This document shows, piece after piece, positions 54,050 to 63,603 of a stretch of DNA of 64,000 nucleotides. Where the stretch lies: positions 7,855-71,854 of the forward strand of contig DATJXA010000183.1 in NCBI GenBank assembly GCA_035500675.1. Reading direction: 5' to 3'. The translations under genes were made by a program, and so were the position numbers. The stretch is from JAGVPT01 sp035500675 (lineage in GTDB: Bacteria > Bacteroidota > Ignavibacteria > UBA10030 > UBA8401). The notes beneath the pieces were generated by a model that had not been told where the DNA came from, did no database searches, and saw only the letters and a list, made by a program, of their open reading frames with translations. Numbering within the stretch: position 1 is the stretch's first letter; the number at the start of each line of letters is the position of its first letter.

Positions 54050-56443
54050 ATGCAGCCCGAAGAAATCTTAGAAAGCATCAGCGGTGGTTTTTTTGCGCTC
54101 GACGCAAATTTTAGGTTCACGTATTGGAACCATGCCGCGGAGGAGGGGACCGGTTATTCCCGGGACGAGGTGCTGGGAAAGCATGTCTTCGAAATATTTC
54201 CCAACGCTGAATCGGCCGAACACGGCGACCGCTATCGTGCGGCAATGGCGACGAAAACGTTTCAAACGTTCGAGACGAGCTACAAGGACGAGAAATTTGA
54301 GGCATGGTATAACATCCGCGTCTATCCGAATGAGAACGGCCTGTCGGTATTTTTCCAGGACATCACGCAGCAGAAGCAGCAGGAGCGACAGCGCGAGACG
54401 CTCCTCGAGATCTCTCACGTCATCAACACGAGCAACCAGCTCGACGACCTCTGCGCGCAGGTCGTTCACACCATCGCAGCACGCTACGACCTTCCGTTCC
54501 ATCATGTCCTGATGTACATTTTCCGTCCGCAGGACGAGCGGATCATTCTCGCCGCTCCGGAGCTCCCGTCGATCGAATGGGAGAAGAACCTCATGGCAAA
54601 GTCGGTCAACGAGCAGGATCCGGTCGCGTGTATCGACGCCGTCATTACGGGTGCGCCCGTCATTACCTCGGACGTGTCGCGCAGCTCGTATTATGCCGTC
54701 GCTCCGGAGATCCTCGTGACCTCCAGCCCAAAGACCGTTCTTGCGATTCCGCTGAAGGTCGAAGGCGAGCTTGTCGGAGTGATGGAAATGCTTTTGAATT
54801 CGGACCAGGCGTTTGCAGAGCGCGAGCAATCGTTCCTCTCTCTCATTGCAAACGAACTCGCCGTCGGCATCAGTCGAAGAGGGTTGATCGACGAACTGCG
54901 CGTGAAGAACGTCGACCTCGAGATCCAGCGGACTCAGACCCAAGACGCACACGAAACGCTCAAGAAGTTCCTCGCATTTTTCAGTCACGAGCTGCGCTCG
55001 CCGCTCAATTCGATCATCGGTTTTTCGGAGCTTATCCTTTCGGAGACGCCGAAGATCGACACGGCGACGGTGACCTCCTACACGACCTCGATCAATCAGA
55101 GCGGGAAGCATCTTCTGCAGCTGATCAACGACATTCTCGACCTGTCGAAGCTGGAGGCCGGGAAGCTCGAACTTCATTATTCCAGCATCCCCATCCGCAC
55201 TTTTATCGAAGCTCTCGCGTCGTCGCTCCGTCCGCAAATGGACGAGAAGAAATTGTCGTTCGACATTCGCATTGCCGACGAGCTGGACGACATTGTTGCG
55301 GACGATGTCCGTCTCAAACAGATCCTGCTCAATCTTGTGACGAACGCGATCAAATTCAGTCATCCGGAGCAGGCGATCGTCATCGACGTGAAGCGGATTG
55401 AAAACGCCGTTGAGTTTGCCGTGCAGGATTTCGGAGTGGGAATTCGTGCGGATGAGCTGCCTCGGTTGTTCCAGCCGTTTCAGCAGACCGCTTCGAGCAG
55501 TAAAAAGCGCGAGGGGACGGGGCTTGGCCTCTCCATCACAAAAAAGCTTGCGGAACTCCATGGCGGCTCCGTCGTCGCAACGAGCGAGTGGGGGAAAGGA
55601 AGTACGTTCACTGTCCGCATGCCGATGATGGTTCAGTCGAAGGAAGCCGACGCAGAAATTGCCGGAAGGATCGCGGGCGTCCTCTCCCCCTCGACGACTC
55701 CTCAACGCGTTCTCATTGTGGAGGATAAACCGCATGCCCGGCAAATTTTGCAATCGTACCTTTCGGAAGCGGGGTATGAGATCGAGACGGCGGCAAACGG
55801 TGTCGAAGCGCTGGACAAAGCAAAGCTGTGGAAGCCGGACGTCATTACGCTCGACATCCTTCTTCCGGTGAAGGACGGCTGGCAGGTTCTTCGCGAGCTC
55901 AAGCAGCATCCGCTCTGCAAAAATATTCCGGTCATCATCGTCTCGATGCTCGACGAGCGCAACGTCGGGTTCGGTCTCGGTGCCGTCGACTATTTTGTGA
56001 AGCCGGTGCAGAAAGATGCGCTGCTTGAGTCGTTGAAAAAAGCGACCGCGGCAATGAAGCATACGCAATCGGCTAAAATTTTGGTGATCGACGACGACCG
56101 TTCCGTCATCGACCTCGTGCAGGTCATTTTGGAAGCGGAGGGATGTGTGGTAATGAAAGCTCTGGATGGAAGGGAAGGGCTTCGGGTCGCTCAAGAAGAG
56201 AACCCCGACCTCATCATCCTCGACCTCGTGATGCCGGAGATATCCGGCTTCAACGTCGCGTATCAACTGAAGCACAACCCGAAGACGCAGAACATCCCCG
56301 TCATGGTCATGACGAGCATGGAAATTGACGACGAAACAAAAGAGCAGCTTCAGGGTTTTGTCGTAAGCCTGATGAAGAAATCGGGCTTCACAAAGAAGGA
56401 TTTATTGCAGGAGATATCCGCGATAGAGGGGAAAAGGCAGTAA
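54050..56443 (+). CDS. Hybrid sensor kinase PAS-GAF-HisKA-HATPase-REC-REC
   Basis: 797 residues, no membrane segment. PAS (about 1-115: FFALDANFRFTYWNHAAEE), GAF (about 120-280), HisKA with FFSHELRSPLNSIIGFSEL near residue 307, HATPase with LVTNAIKFSHP, DFGVGI and GTGLGLSITKKLAE. Two receivers follow: the first with LIVEDKP near 552 and Asp in ITLDILLPVKDGW near 601, the second with LVIDDDR near 677 and Asp in IILDLVMPEISG near 724. It probably integrates cytoplasmic signals into a phosphorelay. It starts 24 bases after the small unknown gene and may share a transcript with the co-chaperonin. Confidence 0.93.
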   Translation: MQPEEILESISGGFFALDANFRFTYWNHAAEEGTGYSRDEVLGKHVFEIFPNAESAEHGDRYRAAMATKTFQTFETSYKDEKFEAWYNIRVYPNENGLSVFFQDITQQKQQERQRETLLEISHVINTSNQLDDLCAQVVHTIAARYDLPFHHVLMYIFRPQDERIILAAPELPSIEWEKNLMAKSVNEQDPVACIDAVITGAPVITSDVSRSSYYAVAPEILVTSSPKTVLAIPLKVEGELVGVMEMLLNSDQAFAEREQSFLSLIANELAVGISRRGLIDELRVKNVDLEIQRTQTQDAHETLKKFLAFFSHELRSPLNSIIGFSELILSETPKIDTATVTSYTTSINQSGKHLLQLINDILDLSKLEAGKLELHYSSIPIRTFIEALASSLRPQMDEKKLSFDIRIADELDDIVADDVRLKQILLNLVTNAIKFSHPEQAIVIDVKRIENAVEFAVQDFGVGIRADELPRLFQPFQQTASSSKKREGTGLGLSITKKLAELHGGSVVATSEWGKGSTFTVRMPMMVQSKEADAEIAGRIAGVLSPSTTPQRVLIVEDKPHARQILQSYLSEAGYEIETAANGVEALDKAKLWKPDVITLDILLPVKDGWQVLRELKQHPLCKNIPVIIVSMLDERNVGFGLGAVDYFVKPVQKDALLESLKKATAAMKHTQSAKILVIDDDRSVIDLVQVILEAEGCVVMKALDGREGLRVAQEENPDLIILDLVMPEISGFNVAYQLKHNPKTQNIPVMVMTSMEIDDETKEQLQGFVVSLMKKSGFTKKDLLQEISAIEGKRQ

Positions 56444-56510
56444 GATTCCGAGAGGTCCCGCTTGTTTTGCCTTTCATCTATTCTTATATTTCAGTTAAGA
56501 ATAATTAACG

Positions 56511-56570
56511 GTGGGTGTAGCTCAGCCTGGCTAGAGCGTCCCGCTCTTGAGCGGGAAAGTCGAGTTCGAA
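56511..56570 (+). pseudogene. 3'-truncated tRNA-like sequence
   Basis: GTGGGTGTAGCTCAGCCTGG and the following CTAGAGCG copy the acceptor-5', D arm and stem of the adjacent tRNA-Pro. An anticodon-like hairpin (CCCGC...GCGGG) follows, with an irregular loop of 6 or 8 bases. The sequence reaches the TTCGAA of the T loop and then runs into A-rich sequence, so there is no 3' acceptor strand. It is 21 bases upstream of tRNA-Pro. Confidence 0.75.
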
Positions 56571-56591
56571 AGAGAAAAAAATAATTCATTC

Positions 56592-56666
56592 CGGGGTGTA
56601 GCTCAGCCTGGCTAGAGCGCTTGCTTTGGGAGCAAGAAGTCGTAGGTTCGAATCCTATCACCCCGA
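56592..56666 (+). tRNA. tRNA-Pro (TGG)
   Basis: 75 bases. Acceptor CGGGGTG pairs with CACCCCG, discriminator A; D arm GCTC...GAGC; anticodon stem CTTGC/GCAAG with loop TTTGGGA (anticodon TGG); T arm GTAGG-TTCGAAT-CCTAT. CCA is not encoded. The minus-strand lipoprotein gene runs into it. Confidence 0.96.
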
Positions 56667-57190
56667 CAAGAACAAATTCCTCTCTTTGTGTCCGACCGAC
56701 CATCTGCATGATATGAAATCACCTTTACTCCAACGCTCGACCTGAGGTAGACAAACGTCGTTTGCGTCGCCCCGTTCAACGGCAGCAAAAGAATAAGAGT
56801 GAGCGTGCTATAATTATTTGAAAAGCTGTACGTCCCAGTTGCAACGTATGCCGAATCGATGGTGCGGGATTTGTACCTTCCTTGGATTGATATCGCTCCG
56901 CTCCGTGCCGATTCGACGTTGAGGATCAGCGCTCCGTTCACCGTATCGATGACGGCGTAACGAAGAAACCCCGCCGAGTCGACGTCCAGACTATTCATCG
57001 TTCCGTCGGAAAGGATCTCGAATCCTACCGTATCGCTTTGATTGTACCACACACCAACAAGGTGTGGATCGATCGCAGGGTTGTCGACGGGATTGTCCTT
57101 CTTCTTGCAATTCCACTGCGTCAGGCAGGTGACGGCAACGATGAGAACGATCGCAAGGCGCAGCGAGGGCAGATTGCGGGAACGGGTCAT
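56612..57190 (-). CDS. Small lipoprotein whose 3' end overlaps tRNA-Pro antisense
   Basis: 192 residues. A signal peptide ends in QWNC near residue 28, a probable lipid site, followed by a KKKDNP linker. The body (PHLVGVWYNQSDTVGFEILSDG) resembles small lipocalin-like lipoproteins (a family with a GxW motif). The last residues, GDRIRTYDFLLPKQAL, are the antisense translation of tRNA-Pro, so the true C-terminus probably lies earlier or the gene has lost its original end. ATG overlaps the stop of the T9SS protein (ATGA), so they form an operon. The function is unknown. Confidence 0.6.
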   Translation of the reverse strand: MTRSRNLPSLRLAIVLIVAVTCLTQWNCKKKDNPVDNPAIDPHLVGVWYNQSDTVGFEILSDGTMNSLDVDSAGFLRYAVIDTVNGALILNVESARSGAISIQGRYKSRTIDSAYVATGTYSFSNNYSTLTLILLLPLNGATQTTFVYLRSSVGVKVISYHADGRSDTKRGICSCRGDRIRTYDFLLPKQAL

Positions 57191-58293
57191 TTTAACAAGA
57201 TCATTTTTTTTGTTTGAGATTCCATCCCCGCAGTAAGGCGATAAAAATATATTCCGCTCGGAAGCGCGGGCTCGCCGAACGGATACGTATACGTCCCCGG
57301 AGATAATTCCTTGTTCACAAGTTCCGCAACTTGCCTGCCGAGCACATCGAACACTCTCAACTGGACAAATTGAAAATTGACAATCGTAAAGCGTAAATTT
57401 GTGGTCGGGTTAAAGGGGTTCGGAAAATTCTGTTCGAGCGCGAACGTGCGAACGATGTTTGGCTGCTGCCGGACCGAGGTGATCGCGGCGCTTTGTAACA
57501 CCCGCTCAAAACCCGGCAGCTGCGTCGTCGCGACGTTATAGGACGGGTCGTTGTTGAGAGGATAATACGTCGAAGGTTGGACCTCACGAACGAGCCATTT
57601 GCCGTTTGCGATAAACAACGAATCTACAAGCGTAAAGAGCGGAACCTCAAAATGCCCGATAGGAGGTTGGCTCTTGGGGATATTGACGTGCAAAACAATC
57701 GAAAACGGCGTGGCCGTGAACGAACCAGCCGGCACGGTAATAGTTGTATCGTTTCCCTTCGTCGAAGTGACATAAATTACCAGGCTCAACGGATGGCCCT
57801 GAAACATCACAGTCTGGTTCTTTATATAGAGGACCGAATCCGCCATTCCCGGCGCAGAGCTCAGGTCCATATATGGATACCAAGCCAAATAATCCCAGAC
57901 AAAACTTAAGCCGAGAGAATCGACCTGGAGCAACGAAGTTATGCGCGGATAACCAGTGGCATATTCGAAGATGGTCGAACCCTGAACGTGAACGATTGTG
58001 CTTTCGGCGCTGGCGCTATTGCGGAGAATGGATGCGGGTTGACCTCCGACGGAGGCGGATGCGATAAGACTGTCGGTTTCCGTCGAGGCGAGACCCGATT
58101 GTCGGACTTGAAGCGAATCGAGCGGGTAATGGAGATACGTCCATGCGTTCCCCCTCGACGACGGGAAAAAAAGGCCGGCATCCTGCGATAAAGAGATCGT
58201 TGAAAATGTAAACAACCATAAGGCGCCGAAGAGGAAGCGGGTCCTTACGGTTATGCCTGTGCCAATGTGGTCGATGTGCGATACTAAGTGCAT
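57187..58293 (-). CDS. Secreted T9SS-sorted protein of unknown function
   Basis: 368 residues. A signal peptide (FLFGALWLFTFSTISLSQ) is preceded by about 18 residues that may be a start error, but no other start codon is usable. The body is beta-rich and unrecognised (GLFFPSSRGNAWTYLHYP). The final 90 residues are a T9SS type A domain (EQNFPNPFNPTTNLRFTI to KKMILLK). Within it, bases 57366-57401 match the style of the dispersed AT-rich repeats (FTIVNFQFVQ). The stop overlaps the lipoprotein ATG. The protein is predicted to be exported and surface-attached. Confidence 0.8.
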   Translation of the reverse strand: MHLVSHIDHIGTGITVRTRFLFGALWLFTFSTISLSQDAGLFFPSSRGNAWTYLHYPLDSLQVRQSGLASTETDSLIASASVGGQPASILRNSASAESTIVHVQGSTIFEYATGYPRITSLLQVDSLGLSFVWDYLAWYPYMDLSSAPGMADSVLYIKNQTVMFQGHPLSLVIYVTSTKGNDTTITVPAGSFTATPFSIVLHVNIPKSQPPIGHFEVPLFTLVDSLFIANGKWLVREVQPSTYYPLNNDPSYNVATTQLPGFERVLQSAAITSVRQQPNIVRTFALEQNFPNPFNPTTNLRFTIVNFQFVQLRVFDVLGRQVAELVNKELSPGTYTYPFGEPALPSGIYFYRLTAGMESQTKKMILLK

Positions 58294-58828
58294 GTGCAGT
58301 GTAATGTACGCAACGAGGCCTGGTGATTCAAGAACGAGACGGCATGGTATCGGATGCTGGAATGTCTATGCTTGTGTCCGTCGTCCCCAACTCGCCGTGT
58401 CGGTTGTACGACGCATGTGTAATGTTCTACATAAATGGTAGCGAATCCGACCGACGATCTGTGTGACTAGCGGCAATGAGCGAGTACAGCGAATGGCCCC
58501 TTCCTTGCTTTTCTGTTCCGGTTTCATTTATTGATATCAGCACTCCGTTACTCTCCCTGTATAATGGTCGAGATGATGTCAGAGAACCGCCTGCCTCGGA
58601 AGTGGATTAGGAAAAAATTTGCGACTCAACACGGAGTGTTCAATAAGTTGATAGACATCACACAAAGAATGCAGAACCTTCTTAGATTAAATGAAACCTG
58701 ATACTCTGCCGCTGCCAGCATCGGCTGTTTTGGCACTCCGTCCTCGGAGCGCACGGTCATCACGACGTTCGTCATCTCTCGGTGCAGCGTTGAAAAGGAC
58801 AGATCGATTTCGTCGCCGTTTCACCAGC
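58294..58828. other. Non-coding stretch upstream of the beta-helix gene
   Basis: No gene or RNA is recognised. A 62-codon open frame at 58253-58441 reads as non-protein. The frame of the next gene runs open from 58691, but the 46 codons before 58829 are Arg/Ser-rich and lack a signal peptide, so I treat them as leader. Confidence 0.5.
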
Positions 58829-60415
58829 ATGAACCTGAGAATTTTTTTTGTGATGATTGTGACCCTTCTGGAAGTAGGGATGCTTTCGGCGACGCAGAAA
58901 GGAGTGCCGTCGCCGTACACGACTATTCAGAGCGCCATCACCGCCGCTTCGTCCGGCGATACAATCCTTATTGCCGCGGGAACATATAGCGAGTCGGTTT
59001 CAGTGTCAAAGTCGTTGACGTTGCTGGGCGCCGGCTCATCGACAGTCATCAAACCTTTATCAGGAAGCGGGATCACCATCAGCGCGAACAATGTAAAGGT
59101 TCAATCTCTTCGCGTGACAGGTTCAACCTCAAACGGCATTTCAACATCGGGCGCTTCCAATCTCATGTTCACGAGCGTCACTTGCGACAGCAATAAGAAC
59201 CATGGATTGTCGATCAGTGGAAATTGTTCGAACATTGTTGTGAACGGAGGGACGTTTAACGCGAATGGTACAGGAAGAGGGGACGGAACTGGAGCGGGCA
59301 TAAATTTCAACGCAACCGGAGGGAAGGTAATTTCCACTGTCTCCATATCTGGCTCGATGACGGCAAATAATAACACCACCGCCGGGATCTGGGCATATGC
59401 AGATGCAATTCATGACAGCGTTAAAGCCGTTACTATCGGTGCAACAGGTTCTGTGACTTTGACGAGCAACGGCGGGGCGGGGGTGATATTGTTTGGAAAT
59501 GTAGTGAATGCGACCATCACAGCTACTTTTACAAAAGGTGCCGCGAATGCTGCTGGAGTTCTGGCTGTAAGTACGGCCTACGATACACCATACGCGCCTC
59601 TCAATACACTCATAAAGAAATCGACTTTTAATACGGGATATACTTCCTCCACTCCTGCAATCTCCTTAAGCGATTTTGGAGAGGCGGAAAATGGATTTAT
59701 CACCTTCACTTCGCCCTACAACGTATCAGCGGACAGCAATGAATTCAACACCACCGGAATCGACAGCCTTATTTGGGATTTCAACGACGACAACACTCTC
59801 GGCCTTGTCACACACACTCACGACAACATCCTTCCAGTCGAGCTGGTAAATTTTGACGCAGAAAGAACCGGTCATGCTGTTCTCGTTCATTGGCAGACGG
59901 CGACTGAGACGAACAATTACGGTTTTAATGTTGAGCGAAAAGAACCCAATGCGCCAGGGGCGGTCACGGGAATCTGGAAGACGCTTGGGTTTGTTTCCGG
60001 CAAGGGAACCACTTCCGTCCCTCACTCATATTCATTTACAGATATTCCTGAATCGAACGGTGTTTTTGATTATCGATTAAAACAGATTGACCGGGATGGT
60101 GCATTCATTTACAGCGATGTGATTTCGGTGACATTCCTCGCAGCCCCCGATAACTATGGCATGTCGCAAAATTTTCCCAACCCGTTCAACCCGTCGACGA
60201 CGATCTCATTTACTCTCGGAAAAACGGAAAGGACGACGTTGAAAGTATATGATATGCTAGGCCGGGAAATCGCAAAAATTTTTGATGGCGTGGCGGAAGG
60301 CGGTAATCTTTACAGCATCACATTCAACGGGTCAAAATTTGCCTCCGGAATATACATTTATAGGCTCGAGTCTGAAGGAATTTCCGAAACCAAAAAAATG
60401 CTGCTTATAAAATAA
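58829..60415 (+). CDS. Secreted right-handed beta-helix protein with T9SS domain
   Basis: 528 residues from ATG 58829, giving a signal peptide (NLRIFFVMIVTLLEVGMLSA). Residues about 30-330 form a parallel beta-helix of pectate-lyase/NosD type, with short repeats such as ITISANNVKVQSLRVTGS and NHGLSISGNCSNIVVNGGTF. Residues about 335-435 resemble the fibronectin-like segment often seen before the sorting domain (LPVELVNFDAER, VLVHWQTATETNNYGF). The last 88 residues are the T9SS type A domain (SQNFPNPFNPSTTISF). It is likely a surface polysaccharide-binding or adhesive protein. Its helix module is similar to both modules of the next gene. Confidence 0.85.
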   Translation: MNLRIFFVMIVTLLEVGMLSATQKGVPSPYTTIQSAITAASSGDTILIAAGTYSESVSVSKSLTLLGAGSSTVIKPLSGSGITISANNVKVQSLRVTGSTSNGISTSGASNLMFTSVTCDSNKNHGLSISGNCSNIVVNGGTFNANGTGRGDGTGAGINFNATGGKVISTVSISGSMTANNNTTAGIWAYADAIHDSVKAVTIGATGSVTLTSNGGAGVILFGNVVNATITATFTKGAANAAGVLAVSTAYDTPYAPLNTLIKKSTFNTGYTSSTPAISLSDFGEAENGFITFTSPYNVSADSNEFNTTGIDSLIWDFNDDNTLGLVTHTHDNILPVELVNFDAERTGHAVLVHWQTATETNNYGFNVERKEPNAPGAVTGIWKTLGFVSGKGTTSVPHSYSFTDIPESNGVFDYRLKQIDRDGAFIYSDVISVTFLAAPDNYGMSQNFPNPFNPSTTISFTLGKTERTTLKVYDMLGREIAKIFDGVAEGGNLYSITFNGSKFASGIYIYRLESEGISETKKMLLIK

Positions 60416-60730
60416 CCTGACTATGAGACGAAGGAGGACGATGGGACAAGCGGCAAGAGGAAAATCACCTTAGTCTTTCACTTTCTTCAAATATTTTTGT
60501 GAAAATGCTTGACTAATTCGGCTGAATGGCTTATTATAAATGGAACAATTTTACCCACCAAGAACCGTGCTTATTTAATGATTTTCGCCAAAAAGCCTGC
60601 ACGGGGCATGTACGCAAATGACTCCCGGCGTTGCCTGTAAACGGGCCTTCGAATATTTTTTTCTATTCGATATTTCAACCCAAGACGAATTTATTAATCC
60701 ATATACCATCATAGAGAGAGGGGTTGTAAA
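60416..60730. other. Intergenic region with a promoter candidate
   Basis: TTG at 60509-60511, 20-base spacer, TATTATAA at 60532-60539; the same stretch also reads TTGACT-17-TATTAT, so both a Bacteroidota-type and a general sigma-70 reading are possible. The leader before 60731 would be about 190 bases, ending in an AGAGAGGGG site. No gene is seen. Confidence 0.45.
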
Positions 60731-63544
60731 ATGAAATATCTACGACTTTCCACAATCTTGGCCGCGCTTTTTCTGATGTCGGCTGGAGCATTGTTCGGTA
60801 ACACGATCAATGTGACGACAACAATTCAAGCAGCGATCAATTCCTCAAGTCCTAACGACACTGTTGCCATTCCAGCGGGCACGTTCAATGAAGCCGTCGT
60901 TGTGAACAAACAGATTACGTTGCTGGGCGTCGGACCAACCACAATTATCACTCCTCCCTCAGGGAATGGCATTACCGTTACTGCGAACAACGTTAACATT
61001 ACGAGTTTAAAGGTAACGGGCGCTACGGATAACGGAATATATGCACACAATGTTTCCAACCTTAGGATCTCAAGCGTCACCGCCGACCACAACGGCAATT
61101 CTGCTGTTGGATCCGGAATCTACGTCGACGGTATCACGGGAACTTCTTCACTCAATAGTATTACCGCCACCAACAACCAAGTCCATGGAATTTCCATTGG
61201 CGATGGATCGAACGGTGTTACCGTCAACGGCGGAACATTTACCGGCAACGGGGTATCGGCAAACGCACAAACGGGCGGCGGGATCAACGTCCATTCAGTG
61301 AGCGGCGCAATTTCTAGTATCTCGGTGATCGGGACGGTAAACTCCAGCTCGAACTACAACGCCGGTATTATTCTTTTTGCTGAACCGTCGGGTTCGATCA
61401 GCGGCGTTTCGATCGGGTCGAGCGGTACGATCACTCTTTCGACGAACGGGAGCGGATCGATCGGTGAAGGCGTAGCGATCGCAGGCAACGTATCGACGGT
61501 AAGCATTACCGCACAGTTCACTGAAGGATCGCTTACAAACGGAGCGGGCGTTGCTGTTGTCGGAACCGATAACGCCGGCGCCAATTCGCCAAGCGGTGTT
61601 ACGATAAACGGCAGCACGTTCTCGGGCTATGGCCTGTCAACTCCGGCGATCACGCTGGCGTCTTCGAGCAGTTCTCCGCAATATATCTCGACCAACCCGG
61701 TCACTGCAACGGGCAATACGATCGGCGCAGACGGCTTCCAGACGGAAGACCTCGTGTATCATAAGCTCGACAACGCATCTCTTGGTCTTGTGACAACTAA
61801 TGCAACTAATCTGTATGTCACAACGAACAGCGGATCGATCCAACGCGGCATCAATGCTGCAACGACACAGACTGTAAACGTCGGAACGGGAACTTACACA
61901 GAATCAGTCACTCTCAGCAAAGCGATCACGCTCGCCGGCGTCGACACGAGCGCAAAGATCAACGGGTCTTTGTCAATTACGAGCGACAACGCAACAGTAT
62001 CGAACCTCGTTGTCTATGGGTCGGCGGGAGACGGCATCACGTCGAGCGGAAAATCCGGATTGACCTTGACTGGAGTTGTTTCACGCGACAACAGCGGTTC
62101 GGGTGCAGTATTGACGAATTGCTCTACCGTTGCCATTACGAACGGAAGCTATTCATGGAACACGGTCCAGGGAATCAACGCCACGGGCGGAAGCAGCTAT
62201 ACGCTCTCGGGCGTGACCGCGAGCGGTAACGGGAACGCGACGCCGCAAGGTTCGGGAATTAACCTGAAGAATATTTCGGGCACTTCGAGCGCAACAAATT
62301 GCACGGCAAACAATAATCACTTCCACGGTATTTCTGTCGGCGACGGCGCCTCGGGCGTCACGATCAGCGGCGGAACGTTTACCGGAAACGGAACGTCCGG
62401 GGATGCTCGGACGGGTGCTGGCATCAATATCGTAGCACAGAATACCACGACGACGTCGAACGTGACGGTGTCCGGGACGATATCCTCGAGCAACAACACG
62501 ACTGCCGGTATTTATATTTTCGCGGATTCCGCGACGGTGAATGCGATCAACACGGTAAGCATCGGAGCCACCGGTTCGCTCACGCTCTCGAACAACGGCA
62601 GCAACGGTGTCAGCTATAATGGCGGCGCCGGAGTCGTATTGTATGGCAAAATAACCGGCGTATCGATCGGGAACACCGCGTTCTCTAAAGGAAGCGCACC
62701 GGGCGGAGGTCTGTTGAACCTTGGCGACGGAACCGTCGGCGGTTCACCGAGCGGCACGACAGTGTCGAACAGTTCGTTCTCGGGATACACTAGCGCAACA
62801 CCGGCGGTGTCGCTGACGGATGGACATGGACACACGTCTCCGAACGATGTAACGGCAACGAATAATACGTTTACATTCCCGGTGGCGATTAAGGTGTTTC
62901 TACAAGGACCGTACAGTGGTGGTTCGATGAGCACTGCGCTTTTGACAGGAGGCTATATTCCTATTACTCAGCCGTACAACACAGCCGCGTTTGGAAACTA
63001 TAACGGCGGCGAATCTGTCGGATCAGTTCCTGCGAACGTTGTTGATTGGGTTTTGATTGAGTTGCGATTGACCTCCAACGGGGCTGCGGTTTCGCGAGCG
63101 GCAGCATTTTTGAAGAGCGACGGAACGGTGGTTGATTTAACCGGTTCCTCGGCTCGCTTATTTACCGAAACTGTCTCCAGCGGATACACAATTTCTAATT
63201 TCATTATAGTGAGACATCGTAACCATTTGGCAGTTATGAGTGCAACGGCAACAACATTGCCTAATGATGCAAGTGCTTATGATTTTACAGTGAGTGCTAA
63301 TCAAGCCTTTGGTGCTTCGTCGATGGCTGCGTTATCCGGAGGCGCGTTTGGAATGTATGCAGGCGACGCGACCGAGGATGGCTTTGTAACCACAGATGAC
63401 TTTTCGCCATGGCTTGTTGCCAACACAGCGGGTGCTTCGGGCTATGCGGTAACGGACTTTAATCTTAATGGTTTTGTAACCACAGATGATTTTGCGTTGT
63501 GGTTGGTAAACAATGGCTTGGGTGCAAGTTCTCTTGTTCCATGA
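60731..63544 (+). CDS. Large secreted beta-helix protein with two modules and a dockerin-like end
   Basis: 937 residues with a signal peptide (about 1-22). Two related beta-helix modules follow (about 25-355 and 360-715), sharing the order TYxESVxLSKxITLxG, GDGIxSSG, HGISIGDGSNGVTVNGGTFTGNG and ending LDNASLGLV or similar. Residues about 740-875 form a different beta domain (VLIELRLTSNGAAVSRAAAFL). The last 60 residues contain two dockerin-like loops, GDATEDGFVTTDDF and DFNLNGFVTTDDF, spaced about 34 residues apart. There is no T9SS domain. I infer a surface or extracellular protein held by a partner domain. Confidence 0.82.
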   Translation: MKYLRLSTILAALFLMSAGALFGNTINVTTTIQAAINSSSPNDTVAIPAGTFNEAVVVNKQITLLGVGPTTIITPPSGNGITVTANNVNITSLKVTGATDNGIYAHNVSNLRISSVTADHNGNSAVGSGIYVDGITGTSSLNSITATNNQVHGISIGDGSNGVTVNGGTFTGNGVSANAQTGGGINVHSVSGAISSISVIGTVNSSSNYNAGIILFAEPSGSISGVSIGSSGTITLSTNGSGSIGEGVAIAGNVSTVSITAQFTEGSLTNGAGVAVVGTDNAGANSPSGVTINGSTFSGYGLSTPAITLASSSSSPQYISTNPVTATGNTIGADGFQTEDLVYHKLDNASLGLVTTNATNLYVTTNSGSIQRGINAATTQTVNVGTGTYTESVTLSKAITLAGVDTSAKINGSLSITSDNATVSNLVVYGSAGDGITSSGKSGLTLTGVVSRDNSGSGAVLTNCSTVAITNGSYSWNTVQGINATGGSSYTLSGVTASGNGNATPQGSGINLKNISGTSSATNCTANNNHFHGISVGDGASGVTISGGTFTGNGTSGDARTGAGINIVAQNTTTTSNVTVSGTISSSNNTTAGIYIFADSATVNAINTVSIGATGSLTLSNNGSNGVSYNGGAGVVLYGKITGVSIGNTAFSKGSAPGGGLLNLGDGTVGGSPSGTTVSNSSFSGYTSATPAVSLTDGHGHTSPNDVTATNNTFTFPVAIKVFLQGPYSGGSMSTALLTGGYIPITQPYNTAAFGNYNGGESVGSVPANVVDWVLIELRLTSNGAAVSRAAAFLKSDGTVVDLTGSSARLFTETVSSGYTISNFIIVRHRNHLAVMSATATTLPNDASAYDFTVSANQAFGASSMAALSGGAFGMYAGDATEDGFVTTDDFSPWLVANTAGASGYAVTDFNLNGFVTTDDFALWLVNNGLGASSLVP

Positions 63545-63603
63545 TCTCCGAAATGAAAATTAATTAAAAAATTAACAGTCATTAATCAAAGCGAGGTGCA
63601 AAC

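Noticed and set aside
54068..56275. 735-codon open frame antisense to the hybrid kinase
   Set aside because: It mirrors the codon bias of the real kinase gene, whose domains are unmistakable; no recognisable motif or ribosome site.
56491..56709. 72-codon minus-strand frame over the tRNA region
   Set aside because: It is the antisense translation of the tRNA-like copy and tRNA-Pro.
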